Notes under the pieces: model-generated
What the model was told of the DNA's origin: nothing
What the model saw: the letters and a program-made list of their open reading frames with translations, nothing else
Databases searched by the model: none
Source: Lipingzhangella halophila
GTDB lineage: Bacteria; Actinomycetota; Actinomycetes; Streptosporangiales; Streptosporangiaceae
NCBI RefSeq assembly: GCF_014203805.1
Contig: NZ_JACHJT010000002.1
Location: 496,001 to 560,000 of the forward strand
Direction of reading: 5' to 3'
DNA: 64,000 nt
Shown: positions 1-6,758 of the stretch, one piece after another
How positions within the stretch are numbered: position 1 is the stretch's first letter
How the letters are laid out: every line of letters begins with the position of its first letter
Translations under genes and position numbers: made by a program

Positions 1-107
1 CACCGGTCGATCCGGATGGTCCGTGCTCGCGGGTCCCGCGCGGCGGCCAACTTCTCCAGCTTGGCGTACTCGGCCAGAGAGTCCTTGGTGATGGCGAGCA
101 GCGGCAC
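1..107 (-). CDS. UvrD-like helicase N-terminus (partial, runs off left edge)
   Basis: Only the first 35 codons are present. The reading begins at a GTG with a good GAGGGAG ribosome site 7 nt upstream, and the peptide opens PLLAITKDSLAEYAKLEK and then ARDPRARTIRIDR. From memory this matches the RelE/ParE-like N-terminal domain that precedes the UvrD/Rep helicase in an actinobacterial family. Intact members carry about 24 further residues between the two halves, ending in a second LEK motif, so this copy looks like it lost that stretch by deletion between two LEK-coding sites. Whether the helicase part beyond the edge is intact cannot be seen. Confidence 0.5.
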   Translation of the reverse strand, partial: MPLLAITKDSLAEYAKLEKLAAARDPRARTIRIDR

Positions 108-199
108 TAACGCTCCCTCACGGCTCGGGGGAGCCCCAGTCTAAAAGCCGCGCTCCCCGCGTTTCCGCCTTTTTGCCGAGAACGCGCATCCACGGGAAG

Positions 200-430
200 G
201 CCGCCGGGCCGACCGCGGCCGGGATTCGGCCGGGCCCCTTCGCCGGCGGCCTGTTCGACCTGTTCCGCGGTACACACCGGACGCTTCTCGTGGTCAACCA
301 CGGCGGAGAACTACCGCTGGACAAGGCGAAGCCCGACCACATGCGCGTCCACCGCATCGGCGAACACGGCGGCACGGCTCCGCGGGAGGTCGGCGGCGGG
401 GCCCACGCCCACTACGCCCCATTACGTTCC
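200..430 (+). pseudogene. C-terminal remnant of a FAD-dependent aromatic monooxygenase
   Basis: A frame on the plus strand reads FDLFRGTHRTLL, then MRVHRIGEHGG, then GAHAHY. This order (LFDLFRGPHxTLL, RVHRI, HAxYG) is what I recall from the thioredoxin-like C-terminal domain of PgaE/MHPCH-type flavin aromatic hydroxylases. There is no FAD-binding region upstream and the C-terminal tail degrades after about residue 85, so it is a fragment rather than a gene. Nothing else is recognisable between 108 and 579. Confidence 0.35.
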
Positions 431-579
431 AGAGCGGTTCCGCAAGGGAACTCCCGGGCTTCGGGCCCGGCACGACTGGCCCCCTTGTCACCCATGATCC
501 AGGGGCGGTGTCATCCGAGCTTCCCCCGCATCAGGCGCCGCGGAATGCCGCCCTCCCCCGATCGAGCACCACGGTTCCG

Positions 580-1242
580 TCATCCTTGGCGGTTCGGAAC
601 AGAGCGGTGTTCTCCTCCCGGCGGGTCCGGGACGCCTTGGTAGTCGGCGGTGCGGGCGGCGCCCGTAGTGCGGTATTCGAGCAGCAAAAGGCCCTGTGCC
701 GTGGCTTCGTGCCGGACGAGCCGTAGGCCGGTCGCCGCGTTCGGATGCGGGAGAAGGCGCCGCCCCGACCCGATCACGACGGGTGCCACGACAAGGCGCA
801 GGGTGTCGATGAGTCCCTCGGAGAGCAGTGTATTGCCGAGTCGGGCACTGCCGTGGACCTGGAGTTCACGTCCTGGCAGCTCTGTGAACTCGCGGATGGC
901 CCTCGTTGGGTCGCCGCGAAGTACGGTGGTCGGCCGCCAGCTTCCGGTCGAGAGCGTGTTCGACACGACGTACTTCGGCAGGGAGTTCATCCGCTCGGTG
1001 AAAGGGTCGTTGGGGTCGGTGATCTGTGGCCAGTCGCGTGCGAACGCTTCGTACGTTCGGCGTCCCAGTAGCAAGCCGTCCGCGAGGTCGAGCCACTCGG
1101 ACGTGCGCTGAACGAATACGTCGTCAAGATGCGGCACTAGCCAACCGCCACCTCCGAAACCGTCGCTCGTGTCCTCGGTGTGTGAGCCGGGCCCCTGGCT
1201 CACCCCGTCGAGGGTGACGAACTGCGTTATGGTGATCTTCAT
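580..1242 (-). CDS. Dihydrofolate reductase-family (RibD C-terminal fold) protein
   Basis: The 220-residue product starts KITITQFVTLDGVSQGPG and has the LLLGRRTYEAFARDWP motif and the late VHGSARLGNTLLSEGLIDTLRLVVAPVVIGSG motif region of the RibD C-terminal/DHFR-like fold, a predicted NADPH-dependent reductase of unknown substrate. It is the last gene of a three-gene leftward operon and overlaps the AHSA1 gene by 4 nt. The final 25 or so residues are rich in Arg, Pro and Gly and may be a drifted tail, since family members usually end near the LLLLEYRTTG strand. It is not a true folate reductase: the family is widespread next to ArsR/AHSA1 pairs. Confidence 0.85.
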   Translation of the reverse strand: MKITITQFVTLDGVSQGPGSHTEDTSDGFGGGGWLVPHLDDVFVQRTSEWLDLADGLLLGRRTYEAFARDWPQITDPNDPFTERMNSLPKYVVSNTLSTGSWRPTTVLRGDPTRAIREFTELPGRELQVHGSARLGNTLLSEGLIDTLRLVVAPVVIGSGRRLLPHPNAATGLRLVRHEATAQGLLLLEYRTTGAARTADYQGVPDPPGGEHRSVPNRQG

Positions 1243-1709
1243 CGCGCACTCTCCACAAATCGGGCGAGCTGGTCGGCGACGGTGCCCCAGCCTTCGGCGA
1301 AGCCCAGTTCGGCATGGCGCTTCCTCGCCGCCGGGTCAACGTGTCGCACAGTGATCCGGTAGTCGGTGCCGTCCGCGTGGTCGTGCAGCGTAATCTCGGC
1401 GGTCATAGTGACGGGGTCGGGGGCCGCCGGACGCCACCCGCTGTCCACGGCGTTGGTGAACACGAGGCGCTCGAACTGATCCACCAGTAGGAAGCACGCG
1501 TCAACGTGCGGGACGAACGTGACGCCGTCCTCGCTCATCCGCGTGACAAAAGCTCCGCCGGGGCGAACCTCCAAACGGTCAACGCGGCACAGTGTGGGGG
1601 CGGGTACCCACCACTGCGCCAGGCTCGTCGGATCGGTCCACGCGTCCCATACGGCCTTACGGGGCGCGCGAATTATCCGTTCGATACCCAGGTCGAGATC
1701 AGGATTCAT
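1239..1709 (-). CDS. SRPBCC / AHSA1-domain protein
   Basis: The 156-residue product begins NPDLDLGIERIIRAPRKAVW and continues with AWTDPTSLAQWWVPAP, the hallmark start of the AHSA1 (activator of Hsp90 ATPase homologue 1-like) branch of the START/SRPBCC superfamily. These proteins form a helix-grip cavity that binds hydrophobic ligands. It overlaps the regulator gene upstream and the RibD-fold gene downstream by 4 nt each, so all three are likely translated in coupling. An ArsR regulator with an AHSA1 protein and a DHFR-fold protein is a recurrent actinobacterial trio whose substrate is not established. Confidence 0.85.
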   Translation of the reverse strand: MNPDLDLGIERIIRAPRKAVWDAWTDPTSLAQWWVPAPTLCRVDRLEVRPGGAFVTRMSEDGVTFVPHVDACFLLVDQFERLVFTNAVDSGWRPAAPDPVTMTAEITLHDHADGTDYRITVRHVDPAARKRHAELGFAEGWGTVADQLARFVESAR

Positions 1710-2047
1710 GTCGTGTTCCTCTCCGTGGAGCTGGTGACGAACTGATCGAGCCGGTCGGTGCGCTCATCCCAGAGGCGCCGCTGCTCTGCCAGCCAGTCCT
1801 CGACGACCGCGAGTCGCTCCCGGTTGAGCTCGCAGGTACGCACGCGGCTGGACTTCGCGGTACGGATGAGCCCACTCGACTCAAGCGTCCGCACGTGCTT
1901 CATGAACGAGGGAAGTGTCATCGTGGCCTCGCGGGCCAGCTCGCTGACACTCGCCGGACCGTGCCCGAGGCGGTGGAGCACGGCTCGTCTCGTCGGGTCC
2001 GCGAGAGCGAGGAAGACCTCATCAAGCTCGGCCAAATACTTTGCCAT
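1706..2047 (-). CDS. ArsR-family winged-helix repressor
   Basis: This 113-residue protein has the ArsR core ALADPTRRAVLHRLGHGPASVSEL followed by the recognition region LPSFMKHVRTLESSGLIRTAK. No CxC metal-binding pair is visible near the recognition helix, so it is probably a non-metal member of the SdpR-like subgroup that partners AHSA1 proteins. It is first in a three-gene operon. The ATG at 2047 lies 7 nt from a good -10 hexamer, indicating leaderless translation and likely autoregulation at that promoter. Confidence 0.88.
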   Translation of the reverse strand: MAKYLAELDEVFLALADPTRRAVLHRLGHGPASVSELAREATMTLPSFMKHVRTLESSGLIRTAKSSRVRTCELNRERLAVVEDWLAEQRRLWDERTDRLDQFVTSSTERNTT

Positions 2048-2054
2048 GAGGCTA

Positions 2055-2083
2055 ATTATCTGGCTTTGCGATACTTAGCGCAA
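2055..2083 (-). promoter_or_regulatory. Leaderless promoter of the arsR operon
   Basis: On the minus strand TTGCGC (2083-2078) and GATAAT (2060-2055) are separated by exactly 17 nt, and the ATG of the ArsR gene follows 7 nt after the -10 box. No Shine-Dalgarno sequence is present. The local drop in GC content supports a real promoter. The rest of 2084-2345 upstream of the methyltransferase shows no gene. Confidence 0.6.
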
Positions 2084-2345
2084 GAGCAAAGTGTTGGGTC
2101 GTCCACCTTCACGTCGAGGAGGCACTGGCACAGCGCAAGTAAGCAGTGCCGGAAGCCGCACCGCGACGATCGCGGCCGGCGACCCTGCTCCGGCCATCAC
2201 CACGCACAGGGCGGTGAGCAGGACGCATTCCCGTGGGCGGCGGCGGGACAACTACAATGCGCAATATTCAGTGGCTTCGTGTCAACGCACCTCGGGAATC
2301 CCTCCTGACCAGGCAGTGGGGGAATCTGGCTGAAAGGGGATCGCC

Positions 2346-3368
2346 GTGGCGGAAGACCTCGGGGAAGCTGGGCATGCCTACAACCTGCTGGAGTTGGATG
2401 ACCGGCTGGTCCACGCGCGGGCGGTGCAGATCGCTGCCGAGCTGGGCATCGCCGACCTCCTCAGTGAGGGCCCCCGTTCCTCGGATGATCTCGCCGCGGC
2501 GACCTCCAGCGACCCCGACGCCTGCCACCGCATGCTGCGCATGCTGGCCGCCTGCGGCCTGTTCACCGAGACGGCCCCCGGCGCGTTCGGTCTCACCGCC
2601 CGGGGTGCTCCTCTGCGCTCCGACCATCCCTACACCGTGCGCTCCGCGCTACGGCTGAACGGCACCGTGGTTCCGCTGGTCATCGGGGGTGTGGAACACA
2701 GCCTGCGGACCGGAGGGCCCACCTTCCCCGCGGTGCTGGGCGAGAGCTTCCACGCGTACCTGGAACACGCTCCCGAACACGCGGACCTGTTCGACACGGC
2801 GATGTCCGAGCTGACACAGCTGATGCTGCCCTCCCTGCTGGCGGTCTACGGCTTCGCGGGGCACATGGTCGATGTCGGCGCGGGCACCGGAACGCTGCTA
2901 CGCGGGGTGCTGCGCGCCACGTCCGGCACCTCGGGCGTGGTTTTCGACACCCCCCGGCTGGCCGAACGCGCGCGGGAGGCGATCCTCCTCGACGGGCTCA
3001 CGGACCGCTGCGCGGTCGTCAGCGGCGACTTCTTCACCGAAGTCCCGCGCGGAGGCGACCTCTACGTACTGAAGTGGATCCTGCACAACTGGGCCGACGA
3101 GCCGGCCGGGAGGATCCTGCACCGGTGCCGGCAGGCCATGACCGAGAGAGCCCGCCTGTTGGTCATCGAATCCGTACTGCCAGAAGGTCCCGCTGACACC
3201 GGCCATCCGGCCTCCACCACCATGGACGTGGCAATGCTCGTCGTACAGGGCGGGCGGGAACGGACCGGGGCAGAGTTCACCGAGCTGCTCGCTGGGGCCG
3301 GGTTCCGGTTGGAACGGGTTGTTCCCACCTCCTCCCCCTACAGCATCCTTGAGGCCCGCCCGCTATGA
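2346..3368 (+). CDS. SAM-dependent O-methyltransferase (plant-type family 2)
   Basis: The 340-residue product has an N-terminal dimerisation/winged-helix region (about residues 15-105) and a class I methyltransferase domain (about 115-330). VDVGAGTGTLL is the SAM-binding glycine motif, and LKWILHNWADE matches the LKxxLHDWxDE motif of small-molecule O-methyltransferases such as those acting on polyketides and phenazines. The GTG start at 2346 has GAAAGGGG upstream. It is the only rightward gene of the polyketide locus and converges on the SnoaL-like gene with an 18-nt gap. A role in O-methylating the locus product is inferred from context. Confidence 0.82.
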   Translation: MAEDLGEAGHAYNLLELDDRLVHARAVQIAAELGIADLLSEGPRSSDDLAAATSSDPDACHRMLRMLAACGLFTETAPGAFGLTARGAPLRSDHPYTVRSALRLNGTVVPLVIGGVEHSLRTGGPTFPAVLGESFHAYLEHAPEHADLFDTAMSELTQLMLPSLLAVYGFAGHMVDVGAGTGTLLRGVLRATSGTSGVVFDTPRLAERAREAILLDGLTDRCAVVSGDFFTEVPRGGDLYVLKWILHNWADEPAGRILHRCRQAMTERARLLVIESVLPEGPADTGHPASTTMDVAMLVVQGGRERTGAEFTELLAGAGFRLERVVPTSSPYSILEARPL

Positions 3369-3386
3369 GCGGCCGTTCCGGGGGTG

Positions 3387-3848
3387 CTATCCGGCGTTTC
3401 CGGGCCGTTGTTTTCCCTCGCCGATCCATATTGGTGTGGCCTCGACCGTGTGGATGCGCCAGACACCGCCCTCACGGCGGTAGGTGTTGTCGTACCAGCC
3501 GCCAACCGACCACCAGTCGGTCGGATCCTCCGCGCTGCGCAGATGGACGGCGTACAGGTAGGAGCGGGAGGAGGCGGTATCACCGTCGCCTCCTTCGTGG
3601 ACCTCCACCTGGTGGTTGGTGCTCAAATGCTGCGTGCGGTGATATCGCCCCAGGTCAGCCGCGACGAACTCGGCCAGTCCCGGTCTTCTCCGGTGTTCGG
3701 CTCCCGGCAGCCGGAGCCAGCAGTCGTCGGTGAACAGGGCCGCGTAGCCGGCGAAGTCGCGCTCGTCGAGGCAGCGGGCGAAGCGGACCAGCAGATCACT
3801 GATCTCGGTGCGGTCGAGCAGTAGGCGCAGTCGGGCGTCGGCACTCAC
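3387..3848 (-). CDS. SnoaL-like / NTF2-fold protein
   Basis: The 153-residue product opens with the helix LLLDRTEISDLLVRFARCLDERDFAGYAALFTDDC typical of SnoaL_4 proteins and has the late tryptophan-rich strand DWWSVGGWYDNTYRREGGVWRI. This cone-shaped fold serves as cyclase, dehydratase, isomerase or hydroxylase in polyketide pathways, but many members have unknown roles. The GTG start has GGGAG 4 nt upstream. It lies 36 nt downstream of the type III synthase and is likely co-transcribed, suggesting it acts on a polyketide intermediate. Confidence 0.75.
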   Translation of the reverse strand: MSADARLRLLLDRTEISDLLVRFARCLDERDFAGYAALFTDDCWLRLPGAEHRRRPGLAEFVAADLGRYHRTQHLSTNHQVEVHEGGDGDTASSRSYLYAVHLRSAEDPTDWWSVGGWYDNTYRREGGVWRIHTVEATPIWIGEGKQRPGNAG

Positions 3849-3884
3849 GGCGCTCCCTTCGGACGTGTTGCTGGCCTTCTCGGC

Positions 3885-4934
3885 TCACCCGCCCCGCAGC
3901 AGGGCGGTGTAGAGGGTGAGGCCGGGACCGAACGTCATGGCCACACCGGGTTCGCCGGGAGGGAGAGGGTTGGTGCGCTGGAGTTCGGCCAGGACAATGG
4001 GGAGCCCGGCTGAGGAGCAGTTTCCGTACTCGGCCAGCACCGCGCGAGAGGCCGCCGTTGCCTCCGGGGCGAGAGCCAGGCTCTCCTCCGCCGCCTCGAT
4101 GATCTTCGCCCCGCCGGGATGGACCGCCCACCAACCCACCTCCGCGGCCGTCAGGTCATGCGGCCCGAGCAGAGCACGGACCACTTCGGGAAGGCGCGCG
4201 GCGATCAGGTCGGGGATTTTGGGCGACAGCCCCATCGGGAATCCGGTGTCGCCCACCTCCCATGTCATATGGTCCTCGTGCTCGACATCGGTGTAGGAGG
4301 CCACGTCCACCACCGCTGGCCCGCGGCCCGGCCGATCCGCACCCTGTACCACCATGGCCACCGCGCCGTCGCCGAACAGCGTGTTGATGACGAGCTGCTC
4401 GGTGTCCCACGGCGGGGGCTGGAGGTGCAGCGAGGACAGCTCCACGTTGAGCAGCGCCGCCGGGCTCGGATGGCAACGCGCGAAGTCGACGCACGCGGCC
4501 AACCCCGGCAGCGCCGCGTAGCACCCCATATGTCCGACGAACATCCGCTGGGTGGCCGGGGACATCCCCAGCTCGCGGATCAGCCGCGAGTCCACGCCCG
4601 GAGACTGGTAACCGGTGGATGACACGACACACAGCAGGCCGACCTCACCGGGTTCGGTGCCAGCGGCCGCGAGGGCATCGGCGAGGGCATCATGGGCCAG
4701 GGGGAGCGCCTCCTGTTGGAAGCGCCGCATTCGGGCCCGGGTCCCCCACGAGGAGACGTCCTCGGTATCGGGATCGACGACCAGGCGGCGCCGCCGGATT
4801 CCGGAACTCTCCACGATCCTGTGCAGCACGTCGGCGTTGGGGTGTCCGGCCGGCAGCAACTCGGGCAGGCGGCCCTGCGCCAGCGCCGTCGGGGGGAAAG
4901 CCGTCCCGGTACCGGTGATCCGCGCCGATGTCAT
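3885..4934 (-). CDS. Type III polyketide synthase (chalcone synthase-like)
   Basis: This 349-residue thiolase-fold protein has the type III PKS triad in order: Cys138 in GHMGCYAALPGL, His272 in WWAVHPGGAK and Asn305 in AEYGNCSSAGLP. FGDGAVAMVV and a C-terminal FGPGLT loop (canonical GFGPG) also fit. The Asn argues against KASIII housekeeping enzymes, whose substrates are ACP-bound. Such enzymes extend a CoA starter with malonyl-CoA and release pyrones, resorcinols or phloroglucinols. The starter cannot be read from sequence. It sits between the first flavin monooxygenase and the SnoaL-like gene, all leftward, so one operon is likely. Confidence 0.85.
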   Translation of the reverse strand: MTSARITGTGTAFPPTALAQGRLPELLPAGHPNADVLHRIVESSGIRRRRLVVDPDTEDVSSWGTRARMRRFQQEALPLAHDALADALAAAGTEPGEVGLLCVVSSTGYQSPGVDSRLIRELGMSPATQRMFVGHMGCYAALPGLAACVDFARCHPSPAALLNVELSSLHLQPPPWDTEQLVINTLFGDGAVAMVVQGADRPGRGPAVVDVASYTDVEHEDHMTWEVGDTGFPMGLSPKIPDLIAARLPEVVRALLGPHDLTAAEVGWWAVHPGGAKIIEAAEESLALAPEATAASRAVLAEYGNCSSAGLPIVLAELQRTNPLPPGEPGVAMTFGPGLTLYTALLRGG

Positions 4935-5088
4935 CGCACCCCCGTCCTACGGTTCCGCGGGCGGGCGCCTCCTCACCGGGACCTACCCGGTACACGACAC
5001 GCTCCACCCGCACGGGAACAGTGGAGTGCGTTTCCACCAGCCCCAAACGGTTCAGGTGCTGGTTGGGGTGGGGATCCCCCTCGCGGTG

Positions 5089-6333
5089 TCAGGTCTCTCC
5101 GACCTCGGCGATGAACTTCCGCGCCAGCTCGGGGTCCAGCAGCCAGTTCGCGTAGTCGGGCGGATAGTCCCACCCAGCGATCCACCGGTTGGCGACCTCG
5201 GGGGAGCCGACGGCCGCACCGATCATGTCCTGGAAGTGCTTGGGCAGTTCCGCGTCCCACATTGTGGAGATCATCTCGGTGAACTGCTGCACGGGCAGGC
5301 CGTACTCCCAGAACTTCTCGAACATCCCGACCAGCGTCTCGCGGGTGAACGGACGGTCACCATGGCCGATGATGCTGTGCAGATAGCTCTCAGCGCAGCG
5401 GATGGAGTTGTTCCACCCCTGGAAACCGAACGGGTCCATGGTGACCACGACATCGGCGGTACCGAGGGCGAGCCCTCCCGAGGGAAGGGCGGCCACGGGG
5501 TTGCGCACCTGGGGAGTGAGATGCTCGACCAGCGTGCTGTTGCCGTCGACGAGCTCGCTGTCCTTGCACCGTTCGTAGAACTCGGGGGTGTACCGGCGGA
5601 GCAGGTCCTTCATCCGGCGGAGCTGCTCGGCCGGGGTCGGCTGATCCTGCCACACGTCGATGGGCCCGCCCTCCTTGTCCCCCAGAGACAGGGAGTAGCA
5701 GGGGCCCTCGGGGGTGAGCATCGGCATGAGGATGGCGTTGCCGGCATCGGCGGTCGCCCCCGCCCAGGCGATTGCCTCGCTCTCGGGGTCGGGCGCCACG
5801 TTGCGGATGTTGGCCTGGGCGACCACGCGCGGGCGCGCACCACTGGACCGGGAGGTCTCGGAGTCGAAGAGCTCTCCGAGCTCGCCACCCCCCACCGCGA
5901 TGATGACGAGGTCGAACATCCGGGAGAAGTAGTCAAGGTCGGTGTGGGTCATCCTGTGGATGACCACTTTGCCGCCGCGGTCCTCGAAGTACTCGAGCCA
6001 GTCCGCGATCTTCACACGGCGGTCGACGGACACGGCGTACTGCCCGGGCTGGCCGATCCTGCCCGTGATACGGATCGGGTCCGCACCCGATGGGTAGAGC
6101 AGGAGCTTGCAGTCCTCCATCTGCGGCGCCTGGGCACTCCAGAAGTCCAGATGGTGCTCCCGTTCGTGCTCCAGTGCGGTCGGCGGAGTGAGTTGTGTGA
6201 TCGCGGGGCGGCGCGTGCGGACCCCGGTCGAAGTCTGGTTGGTGATGACTGTGACGTCGTAGCCGTGATCCAGCAGGCCGTGGGCTAGATGAAGACCCGA
6301 GTGTCCTGCGCCGACGACGAGGATCTTACTCAT
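5089..6333 (-). CDS. Styrene/indole monooxygenase-like flavoprotein (StyA family), copy 1
   Basis: The 414-residue product starts SKILVVGAGHSGLHLAHGLL, an FAD-binding GxGxxG beta-alpha-beta motif, and has the LDFWSAQAPQ segment, DLVIIAVGGGELGELFD and the late MDPFGFQGWNNSIRCAESYL region of StyA-type group E monooxygenases. These epoxidise or hydroxylate with FADH2 supplied by a separate reductase, none of which is in the window. I chose the ATG at 6333; an upstream in-frame extension of 83 residues is low-complexity and Pro/Arg-rich. It is about 30-40 percent similar by eye to the copy at 10470, suggesting two related oxidations on one pathway. Confidence 0.82.
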   Translation of the reverse strand: MSKILVVGAGHSGLHLAHGLLDHGYDVTVITNQTSTGVRTRRPAITQLTPPTALEHEREHHLDFWSAQAPQMEDCKLLLYPSGADPIRITGRIGQPGQYAVSVDRRVKIADWLEYFEDRGGKVVIHRMTHTDLDYFSRMFDLVIIAVGGGELGELFDSETSRSSGARPRVVAQANIRNVAPDPESEAIAWAGATADAGNAILMPMLTPEGPCYSLSLGDKEGGPIDVWQDQPTPAEQLRRMKDLLRRYTPEFYERCKDSELVDGNSTLVEHLTPQVRNPVAALPSGGLALGTADVVVTMDPFGFQGWNNSIRCAESYLHSIIGHGDRPFTRETLVGMFEKFWEYGLPVQQFTEMISTMWDAELPKHFQDMIGAAVGSPEVANRWIAGWDYPPDYANWLLDPELARKFIAEVGET

Positions 6334-6758
6334 CGTGCCGAATTCTTTCTTGGGGAGGGGGGCGGGAGTGGAGGGGGTGGTGCTGTCCTGGCCACCCTGT
6401 GGTGTGCGGGGTTGTTGGCTGGACCGCGCGTGTCCCGAATCCAAGGCGCGGTCGCCCCGGGGACGCTCGGACGGGGGTCCGGGAGGTATGCGCCGCGCGG
6501 GTGCGTCGTCGCGGGGCATCGCCGCTCCTGTCGCGTCAGTTGGGGTGGACCGCCCCTGGAGGAACAGTCCACCCCTGATCACGCGATAGGGCGCACCGTC
6601 GGTCGAAGTGTTCTACGACGGGTACCGCGAGCACCTAAAAAGACGTGGGCTCTCGGTGGGGCAGCAAGACAGACTGCCCGGTTGTTCGGCTACCGCGGTC
6701 GTGGTGAAGACGAACTTATATCCGGGCATTCGGTCTTCCTTGGGACGTTCCCACCCCA
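6334..6758. other. Non-coding gap between the PKS and the first monooxygenase
   Basis: No convincing gene is seen on either strand. The stretch between the PKS stop and the ATG of the leftward monooxygenase is long enough for a separate promoter. An AT-richer patch reading TATAAG on the minus strand lies near 6715, but I could not pair it with a good -35 box. Confidence 0.4.

Noticed and set aside
4615-6288. A 557-residue open frame on the plus strand opposite the first flavin monooxygenase
   Set aside because: It is a GC-bias shadow: no ribosome site, no recognisable motif, and the opposite strand has a clear StyA-type protein.
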